Of a DNA stretch of 64,000 bases, positions 1-7,811 are shown one piece after another. The notes under the pieces are model-generated. The model was not told where the DNA came from. It made no database searches and saw nothing but the letters and a program-made list of their open reading frames with translations. How positions within the stretch are numbered: position 1 is the first letter of the stretch; each line of letters starts with the position of its first letter. Origin of the DNA: CAVSMC01 sp963728935 (GTDB lineage: Bacteria > Pseudomonadota > Gammaproteobacteria > Burkholderiales > Casimicrobiaceae). The position numbers were made by a program, and so were the translations under genes. Location of the stretch: contig CAVSMC010000008.1 in the NCBI GenBank assembly GCA_963728935.1, positions 372,001 through 436,000 of the forward strand, written 5' to 3'.

Positions 1-1
1 G

Positions 2-556
2 TTCTTCTCTCCGAAGGGACTGGTCGTCGTCGCTCCGTTGCCCGGCGGTCTTCACCGTGTCGTTGCCACGGTCGACCAGGCGCCCGCGGATCCTTCGGTC
101 GACGACGTGCAGCGGCTGCTGGACGAGCGTGGGCCGGTTTCGGGCGCCGCCCGGATCGACACGGTCGCCTGGGGCTCGCGCTTTCGCGTCCATCACCGTG
201 TGGCGGATCAATACCGTGCGGGTCGCGTGCTGATCGCAGGCGACGCCGCGCACGTGCACAGTCCGGCCGGCGGACAGGGCATGAACACGGGGATTCAGGA
301 CGCGGTGGTCCTCGGTCACGCGCTCGCCGCGGTCGTTACCGAGCGCGCAGACGAGCATTCGCTCGACGAGTACGAACGGACGCGGCGACCGGTCGCGCAG
401 CACGTCGTGGCGCTCACCGATCGAATGACGCGCGCGGCGACGCTACGCAATGCGGGCGCGCGCTCGTTGCGCAACGCCGCGATCCGCCTTCTCGGCTCCA
501 TACCCGCGGTGACGACACGGATGGCGTTCGAGCTCGCGGAGCTGCGATATCGATGA
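2..556 (+). CDS. FAD-dependent aromatic-type monooxygenase, C-terminal part (5' end outside window)
   Basis: The reading frame is already open at base 2, so only the C-terminal portion is present. It carries the second FAD-contact motif of the UbiH/PHBH-like flavoprotein monooxygenases, RVLIAGDAAHVHSP followed by GGQGMNTGIQDA. In this family the motif binds the ribityl and pyrophosphate parts of FAD, and the enzymes hydroxylate aromatic rings with NAD(P)H and O2. The substrate cannot be read from this fragment. A TTG at 38 lies inside the gene and is not taken as the start. The family is fairly certain, the substrate unknown. Confidence 0.85.
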   Translation, partial: FFSPKGLVVVAPLPGGLHRVVATVDQAPADPSVDDVQRLLDERGPVSGAARIDTVAWGSRFRVHHRVADQYRAGRVLIAGDAAHVHSPAGGQGMNTGIQDAVVLGHALAAVVTERADEHSLDEYERTRRPVAQHVVALTDRMTRAATLRNAGARSLRNAAIRLLGSIPAVTTRMAFELAELRYR

Positions 557-560
557 AGCC

Positions 561-1004
561 ATGCTTCGCCTTTTCCGGGGAAGCCAGCGGCGCACGGTTG
601 TTTGCGGCAGCATTGCGATAAAGATTCCTCGCTTGCGTCGCTTTCGCGCCGGCGCGCGCGCCAATCGCGAGGAGGCGCGAATATGGCGCGAAGGCTGGCA
701 ACGTTTCTATGGCGAACTGTGCCCGATCATCTTGTGCTTGCCGTTCGGCGTTGCGCTCGTCATGCCGGCCGTGCGAATCATGTCGCGCGCCGAGTTCGAC
801 GCCTTCGTGCGCAGCGGATCGCACCCTGAGCACCATCCGGACCCGGAGCTCTACGAGGACAAACCCGGCGAATGGGGCTACCTGCGCGGCAGGCCGGTTG
901 TCGTCGACTACGCGATGCGCGTCCATATGAACGATGACGATATCGCGTTGATCGATCCCAACGTGCGCACGATCGAAGACGTTCGGCGCTACTTCGCGCC
1001 GTGA
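561..1004 (+). CDS. Uncharacterised 147-residue protein
   Basis: The ATG lies 4 bp after the stop of the upstream monooxygenase, in the same direction. The N-terminal third is rich in Arg and Lys and is followed by a short hydrophobic patch (CPIILCLPFGVALVMP), then an acidic, soluble C-terminal half ending in RTIEDVRRYFAP. I recognise no catalytic motif. The basic N-terminus and single hydrophobic patch are too weak to call a membrane protein. Codon use resembles the neighbours. It is probably a real gene, judged by length, GC-rich third positions and spacing, but the function is unknown. Confidence 0.6.
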   Translation: MLRLFRGSQRRTVVCGSIAIKIPRLRRFRAGARANREEARIWREGWQRFYGELCPIILCLPFGVALVMPAVRIMSRAEFDAFVRSGSHPEHHPDPELYEDKPGEWGYLRGRPVVVDYAMRVHMNDDDIALIDPNVRTIEDVRRYFAP

Positions 1005-1071
1005 TTCGACGAGCGGGTCCCGAGCGCCACGTCGATCGCTTTGTGAGGGGCCCGATGCTGCTGGGTACGGG

Positions 1072-1455
1072 CTACTGCAAGACGAGGCTTGTCGGAGGGA
1101 ACGTCGTGATACCGGTGTCGGTTTCGCCGCTGAGCGCCTCAAGCGCGCGGGTGACGCGGGTGCCGCGGTCACGCGCGTCGAGCCAGCTCGCGTACGCGTA
1201 AGCGCGAAAGCGCGTGTAGTCGACGTCGAAGTCCTCGACGTCGCTTGCGATGCTGCGAAGTACCAGTACTTTGATAGCGGCGAGGTCCGTGCATATATCG
1301 CCGGTCGCGGGTTCCCCGCTCATGCCGAGGCGGGCCCCGATATCGCCCAGCGTGGCGAGATTTGCACGGTCGGAAGCGGCCATCTGCCAAAGCGTTGTCG
1401 TCGCTTGCGAATAGCGCTGGTCGTATGCTTGCTTCAAGTCGTTCATTTGGCTCAT
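1072..1455 (-). CDS. Uncharacterised small soluble protein (127 aa)
   Basis: The frame could open earlier, at 1527. The ATG at 1455 (protein start MSQMNDLKQAYDQRYSQ) is preferred because GAGG sits 8 bases upstream of it. The protein is predicted helical and soluble, mildly acidic, with no signal peptide, membrane segment or recognisable motif. It runs convergently towards the 561-1004 gene and stands next to the gene-free stretch containing the tRNA-Cys remnant, so it may be accessory DNA. Function unknown. Confidence 0.5.
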   Translation of the reverse strand: MSQMNDLKQAYDQRYSQATTTLWQMAASDRANLATLGDIGARLGMSGEPATGDICTDLAAIKVLVLRSIASDVEDFDVDYTRFRAYAYASWLDARDRGTRVTRALEALSGETDTGITTFPPTSLVLQ

Positions 1456-1777
1456 GCAGATGTCCTCGTGTGGGTTACCCCACGTGTACGCATCGGCCCA
1501 CAAGAGCTCGCGCTCACCCGGGCTCAACGCGCGCGAGGTCTCGGCCTCGGCAGCCCGCGTAGTCGTGGTTTGCCTGTAGTTGAAGTAACGGCGCCGACGA
1601 GGCGCTTCTTGATGCGGGGAAGGTCTCGGAGTGACCTAGCGCAAGGTTTTGCGCATCGAAGCGAGCGATTCGGCGTACCGGGATTGCGGCCGACTTCCGG
1701 CCGCGCCTATCCGAGGCTTCACAGGGAAACCCGGTGCGCAGCAAGCTGCTACGAGGAATGACTCTGACCATGGCAGC

Positions 1778-1807
1778 ATCGAGCCGGCGTCCATGGCTTT
1801 GCAGGTC
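1778..1807 (-). repeat. 30-bp remnant of the tRNA-Cys gene (anticodon loop to T-loop)
   Basis: On the minus strand these 30 bases match the tRNA-Cys gene at 8628-8701 from the anticodon loop (CTGCAAA) through the variable region into the T-loop, with three mismatches. The orientation is the same as the intact tRNA. The match stops before the 3' acceptor strand, so this is not a functional tRNA. A partial 3' tRNA copy downstream of the intact tRNA is what site-specific integration leaves behind. No integrase gene is present between the copies. Confidence 0.7.
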
Positions 1808-1832
1808 ATTGAGTTATTCTATAAATCAATGA
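1804..1832. repeat. 8-bp perfect inverted repeat in AT-rich DNA next to the tRNA remnant
   Basis: The arms GTCATTGA and TCAATGAC, read here as ggTCATTGAg...TCAATGAC, flank an AT-rich 13-base spacer. One arm overlaps the end of the tRNA-Cys-like sequence. The arrangement resembles a tyrosine-recombinase core with inverted arms. This interpretation is inferred from position and sequence only. Confidence 0.4.
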
Positions 1833-2069
1833 CTTGGCGCATATTCACTTTCACCGAAGCCAGGGCTTTTGGGCCCTTAACTAATTGTTTCGGTGGTTTT
1901 CCGCTCAGCAAGGCGAAAGTGGCTTGGCGGCTTGACCCGCAGGGTACCGCTCGAGAAGCCGAAAGCTGTCCGACTACGCGGCGCCACTTCTCGGTTCTCT
2001 GCCGACGCGAAGCGCCGTGCGAAGCTCTCCTCGCGGGCGCAGTGAGCCGCGCAGGGGAGTGCGAAGCGC

Positions 2070-2750
2070 TCAGCGCACCTCCTCGCGAAAGCCGCGGCCG
2101 GGAATCGGCAAGCCCAGCCGATGACAGGCGTGAATCGCGATCGCACGCAGGCTCGTGCGCACGATCCCGTATTCGATGAATCGCCGCGCGTCGGTCGAGA
2201 TCGGCACCGGCAGCAGTACCGGACGCGTGACCCGGCGCAGCTTTTCGCAGAACAGCACGTCCTCGAGAATCGGCACCTCGGGAAAGCCGCCGATGCGCCG
2301 AAACAGCTCGGAGCGCACGAAGATCGCCTGATCGCCGTAGTAGATGCGGGTGATCCGGCATCGCAGGTTGTGGACGAGCGAGACGAACGCGAGCATCCAG
2401 TGGCGCTGCGTGAAACGATGCCGGTAGGCGCCGCCGCCGACATCACCGTCGGCCGCGAGCGCGTCGAGCCGCGCGAGTGCGCCGTCCGGCAGCCGCGTGT
2501 CCGCGTGCAGAAACAGCAGCCATTCGCCGCGTGCGATGCGAGCACCCGCGTTCATCTGCGCACCGCGACCTTTGGGCGCACACACCAGCGCGACGCCGGG
2601 AGCGGCGGCGGTCGCGATTTCGCGGCTGCCGTCCGTGCTTCCGCCATCGACGACGATGACCTCGTGCGCGCCCGGCTGACGTTGCAGCGCCGCCAGCGCA
2701 GCGGGAAGCGCCTTGACCTCGTCGTAGACGGGAATGATGATCGACACCAT
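2070..2750 (-). CDS. Arsenosugar-type family 2 glycosyltransferase (TIGR04283-like)
   Basis: This 226-residue GT-A glycosyltransferase begins MVSIIIPVYDE, has VDGGSTDGS and a HADTRLP motif (the DXD metal and sugar-nucleotide site), and ends with ILEDVLFCEKLRR and a C-terminal GRGF. The family is the compact, cytoplasmic TIGR04283 group that travels with ArsS and is annotated for arsenosugar biosynthesis. The frame continues upstream, but the ATG at 2750 is the only start giving the conserved N-terminus. It is divergent from the hydroxylase gene at 2828 with 77 bp between them, so the two may share a control region. The family is firm; the arsenic role is from context. Confidence 0.88.
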   Translation of the reverse strand: MVSIIIPVYDEVKALPAALAALQRQPGAHEVIVVDGGSTDGSREIATAAAPGVALVCAPKGRGAQMNAGARIARGEWLLFLHADTRLPDGALARLDALAADGDVGGGAYRHRFTQRHWMLAFVSLVHNLRCRITRIYYGDQAIFVRSELFRRIGGFPEVPILEDVLFCEKLRRVTRPVLLPVPISTDARRFIEYGIVRTSLRAIAIHACHRLGLPIPGRGFREEVR

Positions 2751-2827
2751 GCGCGATGAGCCACTTTGGCCGACGGGTGCGATGATGCCACCGGATCGCG
2801 CCGTTTTCACTGTCCGCCGCGGCTCGG

Positions 2828-3706
2828 ATGGCGTCGTTGGCTGATGCGTCGAGCGTGCTGCACGGCGCGGCGGCGATGCTCGCGCTGTTCGCGCTGCTGT
2901 TCGCGCTCGAGCATCGTGTCCCGCTGCGCCGGCGCCGCAGCTCGCTGCCGGGCCGGCTCGCCGTGAACGTGCTGATCTCGGCGCTCGCGATTGGCACGGC
3001 GCTCGTCGTCGTGCGGCCCGCGATCGATGCGGCGGTGCAGACCGCCGGCCGCACGCACTTCGGACTGGTGCCGCAGCTCGGCCTGCCGTTCGCCGCCGCA
3101 TTCGTGTGCGAGTTCCTGCTGCTCGACGTGACGTTCTACTTCTGGCACCTCGCCAATCATCGGTTTCCGTTGCTGTGGCGGTTCCACGTCGTCCACCATA
3201 TCGATCCCGATCTCGACGTCTCGACGGCATTTCGTTTTCATTGGGGCGAGGTCGCGCTTTCGGCGGGTTTTCGCTTCGCGCAGGTGCTGCTGATCGGCGC
3301 TTCACCGGTCACGATCGGCGTCTACGAGCTGGTGTTCCAGACGGGCACATTGTTCCACCACAGCAACGTGCGTCTGCCGATCGGCGTCGAGCGCTTGTTG
3401 AACCGCGTGCTGGTGACGCCGCGGATGCACGGCATCCACCATTCGATGGTGCGAAGCGAGAACCTGTCGAATTTCTCGGTCGTGTTTTCGTGGTGGGATC
3501 GTCTGCTGGGCTCGCTGCGACTGAACGTGCCGCAGCAGGCGATCACGATCGGCATTCCCGCGTACCGGGTGACCGACAACCGCGCGCCGCTGCTGCTGAT
3601 GTTGCCGTGGCGTTCGCAGCCCGATTCGTGGCGAGCCCCGGACGGATCTGCGGCGCCGACGCAACGACTGCCGCAGGATGCGTCGTTGAACCGGCTCAGC
3701 GCATGA
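2828..3706 (+). CDS. Sterol desaturase / fatty acid hydroxylase superfamily membrane protein
   Basis: The 292-residue protein has an N-terminal membrane segment, further hydrophobic stretches near residues 45-60 and 85-105, and the three histidine clusters of the superfamily: WHLANH (HX3H), HVVHH (HXXHH) and, late in the protein, HGIHH. These ligate a di-iron centre in integral-membrane oxygenases that hydroxylate or desaturate lipids with O2. The stop codon overlaps the ATG of the next gene (ATGA), so the two are translationally coupled. Its place within an arsenosugar-type cluster suggests it acts on a lipid or sugar precursor. The substrate is unknown. Confidence 0.85.
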   Translation: MASLADASSVLHGAAAMLALFALLFALEHRVPLRRRRSSLPGRLAVNVLISALAIGTALVVVRPAIDAAVQTAGRTHFGLVPQLGLPFAAAFVCEFLLLDVTFYFWHLANHRFPLLWRFHVVHHIDPDLDVSTAFRFHWGEVALSAGFRFAQVLLIGASPVTIGVYELVFQTGTLFHHSNVRLPIGVERLLNRVLVTPRMHGIHHSMVRSENLSNFSVVFSWWDRLLGSLRLNVPQQAITIGIPAYRVTDNRAPLLLMLPWRSQPDSWRAPDGSAAPTQRLPQDASLNRLSA

Positions 3707-4347
3707 CGGCGGACCATTCGCAGCGGGCGAGCCTGCGGCCGATCGCGCAGTTCTTCGCCGGCATGAGCCGCGCCGAAGCGATCTCGCGCGACGTATCGCG
3801 ACGCCAGGCCGAGCTCGCACCGGATAGCGCGATGCGGCGATTCCTGATGCTGCAATCGCGGCAGGAAGCCCTTCACGCCGCCATGTTCGGGGCCGCGCTC
3901 CGCTTCGCGTCGCGTCGCGATCGCTGTCCGGATCGGCTGGCCGATGCGCTCGCGCGCTTCGCTTCTCGGCTGAACGCGGATCTCGATGCCGGCTGGCTCG
4001 CCGGATCGCTTATCGGCCTGCAAGGCGTGCTGGAGGCGATCGGCGTCGTTGCGCTCAGCGCGCCGAGCACCGAGCTCGCGACGTTCGCCGCGCAGTTCGT
4101 TCCATTGCGCCACGCGCTGCTCGCGCAGGAGCAGGCGCACCACCGCGTCGGTCGATACTGGCTGGCGCGACTCGTCGCCGGCGATGACGGAAGCGATGAC
4201 GCGCTGAGGCGCTCGCGTCTCGAATACGCCGGGCTCGGCGAAGCCGTGCTCGTCGCGAGCGTCGAGATCTTCGACGGCTTCGACGTCGAGCAACGGATCT
4301 ACCTCGATGCCGGGCGCGCCGCGATCCGCTCGGCGCTGTCTGCCTGA
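3703..4347 (+). CDS. Ferritin-like di-iron protein (putative)
   Basis: This 214-residue, helix-rich soluble protein starts at an ATG overlapping the stop of the membrane hydroxylase by 4 bp. Two ExxH motifs (QEALHAAM near residue 50 and AQEQAHHR near 145) and intervening acidic helices (LEAIGVV and a late VEIFDGFD) fit a ferritin-like four-helix di-iron fold. No signal peptide is seen. The tight coupling suggests it works with the hydroxylase, either as a second oxygenase or as an iron or oxygen partner. I do not recognise the exact family; the ferritin-like assignment rests on the motifs. Confidence 0.65.
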   Translation: MTADHSQRASLRPIAQFFAGMSRAEAISRDVSRRQAELAPDSAMRRFLMLQSRQEALHAAMFGAALRFASRRDRCPDRLADALARFASRLNADLDAGWLAGSLIGLQGVLEAIGVVALSAPSTELATFAAQFVPLRHALLAQEQAHHRVGRYWLARLVAGDDGSDDALRRSRLEYAGLGEAVLVASVEIFDGFDVEQRIYLDAGRAAIRSALSA

Positions 4348-4351
4348 GACG

Positions 4352-5773
4352 TCACGGCAGCCGCGAGAGCAGGCGCACGACGCGGCGTGTGAGCGTCGCG
4401 CGCATCCATGGTTTGAGGAATTCGATCGCCGCCGTCCTGTCGAGCTCGGCGAACGTCGGATAGGGAGCGATCATCCGTGCGACGTGGCGCAGATTCAGCC
4501 GCCGCTCGATCGCCAAGACGAACAGGTGCGCGAGCTCGCCCGCGTGCGCGCCGACGATCGATGCGCCGAGCAGACGTCCATCGGGCCGCGCGACGAGCTT
4601 CAGCAGCCCCTCGGGACGGCGCTCGGCCTGCGCGCGGTCGCTATCCGCGTAAGGCACCCGAACGACACGCAGGTCGTCGCCTCGACGCTCTCTCGCACGA
4701 GCCTCGGTCATCCCGATCTGCGCGAGCTCGGGGTCGGTGTACGTCACCCATGGCAGCGAGTCGTAGCGCACCCGCGCCGGCAGGCGAAACAGCGCGTTTT
4801 GCACGATCACACCGGCGTGATACGAGCACACGTGCGTGAATCTCGGACCGGCGACGACATCGCCGGCGGCGTAGACACCCTTCGCGCTCGTTCTGAGCCG
4901 AGCGTCTACCGCAATGCCGTCGTCGTCGTAGACGACGCCGGCCGCTTCGAGGCCGAGACCCGACACGCGCGGCCTGCGGCCCGTGGCGACGAGCAGGTGC
5001 GATGCTTCGACGCGCCGGCTCTCGCCGGCCTCGTCGATGGTCATCACGATGTCATCGCCGGCGCGCTCGATTTTCGTTGCGTGCGCGTGCTCGCGGATGG
5101 CGATGCCGTCGCGCGCAAGCGCCTGCAGCAGGATCGCCGCGACGTCGGGGTCGTCCTTCGGCAGTGCTCGGCTGCGCGCGACCACGGTGACCGCAGCCCC
5201 GAGCCGGCGGTACGCCTGCGCCATCTCGATACCGAGCGGACCGCCGCCCAGCACGAGCAGGTGCCGCGGTCGCGTCGTGCAGTCGAAGATCGTCTCGTTG
5301 GTGAGAATGGGCACGTCGGCGATGCCCGGCACGTCCGGCACGGCCGGTTCGGCGCCGGTCGCGATCACGAGACGGCGTGCGCGCAACTCGACACCATCGG
5401 CCTCGACCACGCGCGGCGCTCGCAAGCGTGCGCTCGCGCGAACGACGTCGACGCCGTATTGCGCCATTCGTTCGACCGAATCGTGCGGTGCGATGGCCGC
5501 AATCGCGGCATGCACGTGATCGTGCACGCGACCGAAGTCGACGCGCGGCGAAGCATCGATGCCGAGCACGCTCGCGCGCTGCGCCGCGTGCGCGGCGTGT
5601 GCGGCGGCGAGCAACGCTTTGGAAGGCACGCAGCCGGTGTTCAGACATTCGCCTCCCATCCTGGCGCGCTCGATCAGCACGACCGCCGCACCGAGCAGAC
5701 CGGCCGCGGCTGCGACCGACAGGCCGGCGGCGCCGCCGCCGATGACGCAGAGGTCGATCGTGCGCGTGCTCAT
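4352..5773 (-). CDS. Pyridine nucleotide-disulfide oxidoreductase, MerA/dihydrolipoamide dehydrogenase-like
   Basis: The 473-residue flavoprotein has an N-terminal FAD site (CVIGGGAAGLSVA), the redox-active disulfide CLNTGCVPSK with Cys43 and Cys48, an NAD(P)H site (GGGPLGIEMAQA), a second FAD contact (VYAAGDVV) and a dimerisation domain. In the C-terminal segment the catalytic His-Pro-Thr of dihydrolipoamide dehydrogenase reads Tyr-Pro-Thr (APYPTFAE), as in mercuric-reductase-like members. There is no N-terminal heavy-metal domain and no C-terminal cysteine pair, so it should not be called mercuric reductase. It converges on the ferritin-like gene with a 4-bp gap. A disulfide or arsenic thiol reductase role is plausible but inferred. 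Confidence 0.85.
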   Translation of the reverse strand: MSTRTIDLCVIGGGAAGLSVAAAAGLLGAAVVLIERARMGGECLNTGCVPSKALLAAAHAAHAAQRASVLGIDASPRVDFGRVHDHVHAAIAAIAPHDSVERMAQYGVDVVRASARLRAPRVVEADGVELRARRLVIATGAEPAVPDVPGIADVPILTNETIFDCTTRPRHLLVLGGGPLGIEMAQAYRRLGAAVTVVARSRALPKDDPDVAAILLQALARDGIAIREHAHATKIERAGDDIVMTIDEAGESRRVEASHLLVATGRRPRVSGLGLEAAGVVYDDDGIAVDARLRTSAKGVYAAGDVVAGPRFTHVCSYHAGVIVQNALFRLPARVRYDSLPWVTYTDPELAQIGMTEARARERRGDDLRVVRVPYADSDRAQAERRPEGLLKLVARPDGRLLGASIVGAHAGELAHLFVLAIERRLNLRHVARMIAPYPTFAELDRTAAIEFLKPWMRATLTRRVVRLLSRLP

Positions 5774-5996
5774 CGGAATCGGAGTCTCCGCTTACGCGCA
5801 CGTTATGTCATCCTCGGGCGCGCAACCGATGCGGACACGTAACCTTTCGGCGATTCGGAGCGAATGACTTGTTTCCCAGTATCGACATCGCGCAATCCCG
5901 ATGGCACGACGAGACCCCCGTCCTTCCGCAGCGAACGGATGGCTCGTATCATGGCAATCGTCTCGGGTGCGCGTTCTGGAGCGAGGGTTGTAATTC

Positions 5997-6782
5997 ATGC
6001 AGTCGCGCGCGACGGCGAAACCCTTTTGGACGCTGATGATGCGGCTCGCGTGGACGGCGGTGCTGCTGTCGCTTGGTCACATCGCGTCGGCGTCACCGCA
6101 GTCGATCGGCGCGACCATGGAACCGGCGGCATTTTCCAAGATGTGGCCCGGAGCTGCGCTCGCGCCGTGGGCGCCGATCCGGTTGGGCCCAACGAAACGC
6201 GCGACGCGATACGATCTGGTCGACGACGGCGATGCACCGGTGTTGCACGCTGTTGCAGACGGCGCGGCGAGCGGCCTTGCCTATCCGGCGTCGTTCGATC
6301 TGCGCGAGACGCCGATCATGGCATGGCGCTGGAGGATCGCCGGCCTGATTCCCGACGCCGACGCGCGCGTCGCTTCGCGCGAAGACTCGCCGGCACGCAT
6401 CGTCCTCGAGTTCGACGGTGACAAGTCGAAGCTGTCGGCCGCCGACCGCTTGCTCTACAAGCTCGGCGAGCAAGTGACCGGTCGCGAGGCGCCGTACGCG
6501 ACGCTCGCGTACATCTGGTCGAACGCGCTGGCCGTGGATACTGTGATCTCGAGTCCGCTCACGCGGCGCATTCGGATGGTCGTCGCGTCCAGCGGCGCAA
6601 CCGGCGTCGGCGTGTGGCGGTCGCTCGCGCGCGATGTGGTCGCCGACTTCCACCGCGCGTTCGGTGAATCGCCCGGGCGACTGCTCTCCGTCGGTGTGCT
6701 CACCGATACGGATGACACCGGCGGCCACGCCGAGGCATGGTACGGCGACATCCGCTTCGAGCGGACGATAACGGTGCGCTGA
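5997..6782 (+). CDS. DUF3047 family exported protein
   Basis: The 261-residue protein has an N-terminal signal-like hydrophobic stretch (about residues 15-33, ending ASASP) followed by a soluble beta-rich domain with the DUF3047 pattern: MAWRWRIAG, then a conserved acid-rich region (RIVLEFDGD), LAYIWSN and VGVLTDTDDTGG. The family has no established activity and is probably periplasmic. It is the first gene of a compact run: the stop at 6782 is followed one base later by the ATG of arsS, so co-translation with ArsS is very likely. That suggests a role connected with the arsenosugar-type cluster. Confidence 0.8.
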   Translation: MQSRATAKPFWTLMMRLAWTAVLLSLGHIASASPQSIGATMEPAAFSKMWPGAALAPWAPIRLGPTKRATRYDLVDDGDAPVLHAVADGAASGLAYPASFDLRETPIMAWRWRIAGLIPDADARVASREDSPARIVLEFDGDKSKLSAADRLLYKLGEQVTGREAPYATLAYIWSNALAVDTVISSPLTRRIRMVVASSGATGVGVWRSLARDVVADFHRAFGESPGRLLSVGVLTDTDDTGGHAEAWYGDIRFERTITVR

Positions 6783-6783
6783 C

Positions 6784-7779
6784 ATGCGAGCGATGCTTCC
6801 GCTGTTGAAGGGCACCGACTTTCCGCCGATCCGTCGCGATCGGCTGCAGACCCTGCAAGTCAATCTCGGCTACCGCTGCAATCAATCCTGTGTGCACTGT
6901 CACGTCGCCGCGGGCCCCGATCGCACCGAGCAGATGTCGGCGGCGAACGTCGAAGCGGTGCTCGATTTTCTTCGACGCAGTCGCATCGCGACGCTCGATC
7001 TGACCGGCGGCGCGCCCGAGCTGCATCCGCAGTTCCGGCACATCGTGACGGCAGCGCGCACGATCGGCGCGCGCGTGATCGATCGTTGCAATCTCACGAT
7101 CCTGGAGGAGCCCGGGCACGAGGACCTGGCGGAATTTCTCGCCGCGCAGCGTGTCGACGTGATCGCATCGCTGCCCTGCTACCTGGAAGAGAACGTCGAT
7201 CGCCAGCGCGGTAGCGGCGTCTTCGCGGCCAGCATTCGCGCGTTGCGCCGGCTGAACGCACTCGGTTACGGCTCGGGGCGATCGGGCCTCGTTCTCGACC
7301 TCGTCTACAACCCGCAGGGCCCGTCGCTGCCGCCGCCGCAACAGGCGCTCGAGCGCGACTATCGGCGCGAGCTCGGCACGCGCTTCGGTATCGTGTTCGA
7401 TCGCCTCTTTACGCTCGCGAACATGCCGATCCAGCGCTTCGGCAGTACGCTCGTGTCCAAAGGCACGTTCGCGCAATACATGACGCTGCTGCGCGGCGCG
7501 CACTGCGCCGAGAATGTCGAGCGCGTGATGTGTCGAGCTCTCGTGAGCGTCGATTGGCAGGGCTTCGTCTACGACTGCGACTTCAATCAGATGCTCGCAC
7601 TGCCGCTGCGCCAGGACGGCCGCTCGCGCGTCCACGCGTCGGAGCTCGACGCCGACGCGCTCGCCGGCAACCCGATTCGCGTCGCCGATCATTGCTACGC
7701 CTGCACGGCGGGGCAGGGAAGCAGTTGCGGCGGGGCGCTCGCCACAGGAGCGCGCAGGGCCGCTCCCGAGCGCGAATGA
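6784..7779 (+). CDS. arsS: Arsenosugar biosynthesis radical SAM protein ArsS
   Basis: The 331-residue protein has the radical SAM cluster motif Cys32-x3-Cys36-x2-Cys39 within NLGYRCNQSCVHCHV, followed by LTGGAPEL. A C-terminal domain has further Cys residues (CDFNQML, HCYACTAGQGSSCGG) likely binding additional iron-sulfur clusters, as in the ArsS/DUF3641 group. ArsS is linked to transfer of a 5'-deoxyadenosyl group from SAM to methylated arsenic, giving the arsenosugar precursor. It starts 1 bp after DUF3047 and its stop overlaps an ATG of the next frame. No arsM methyltransferase gene is in the window. Confidence 0.92.
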   Translation: MRAMLPLLKGTDFPPIRRDRLQTLQVNLGYRCNQSCVHCHVAAGPDRTEQMSAANVEAVLDFLRRSRIATLDLTGGAPELHPQFRHIVTAARTIGARVIDRCNLTILEEPGHEDLAEFLAAQRVDVIASLPCYLEENVDRQRGSGVFAASIRALRRLNALGYGSGRSGLVLDLVYNPQGPSLPPPQQALERDYRRELGTRFGIVFDRLFTLANMPIQRFGSTLVSKGTFAQYMTLLRGAHCAENVERVMCRALVSVDWQGFVYDCDFNQMLALPLRQDGRSRVHASELDADALAGNPIRVADHCYACTAGQGSSCGGALATGARRAAPERE

Positions 7780-7811
7780 GCCCCGAAGCGCGTAGCGCGA
7801 AGGGTAGTCCA

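Larger units (their letters stand above)
1456..2069. other. Gene-free stretch with AT-rich core
   Basis: No convincing gene is seen in these 614 bases; the open frames here are short and have atypical composition. Roughly 1800-1910 is clearly AT-richer than the surrounding DNA. It contains the tRNA-Cys remnant (1778-1807) and an 8-bp inverted repeat (1804-1832). This looks like decayed junction DNA of an inserted element rather than a normal intergenic region. Confidence 0.5.

Noticed and set aside
1778..1852. A second functional tRNA-Cys
   Set aside because: Only the anticodon-to-T-loop portion matches; acceptor and D-arms are missing, so it cannot be a functional tRNA.
2443..3305. A longer N-terminal extension of the TIGR04283-type glycosyltransferase
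   Set aside because: The upstream part is antisense to the membrane hydroxylase and has no glycosyltransferase features.
4352..5773. Calling the flavoprotein mercuric reductase
   Set aside because: It has the redox Cys pair and Tyr near the active site, but lacks the heavy-metal domain and the C-terminal Cys pair needed for Hg(II) binding; no other mer genes are near.
4307..5842. A 511-residue plus-strand frame opposite the flavoprotein gene
   Set aside because: The minus-strand frame has a complete set of FAD, NAD(P) and disulfide motifs; the plus-strand frame is an Arg/Ala-rich shadow.
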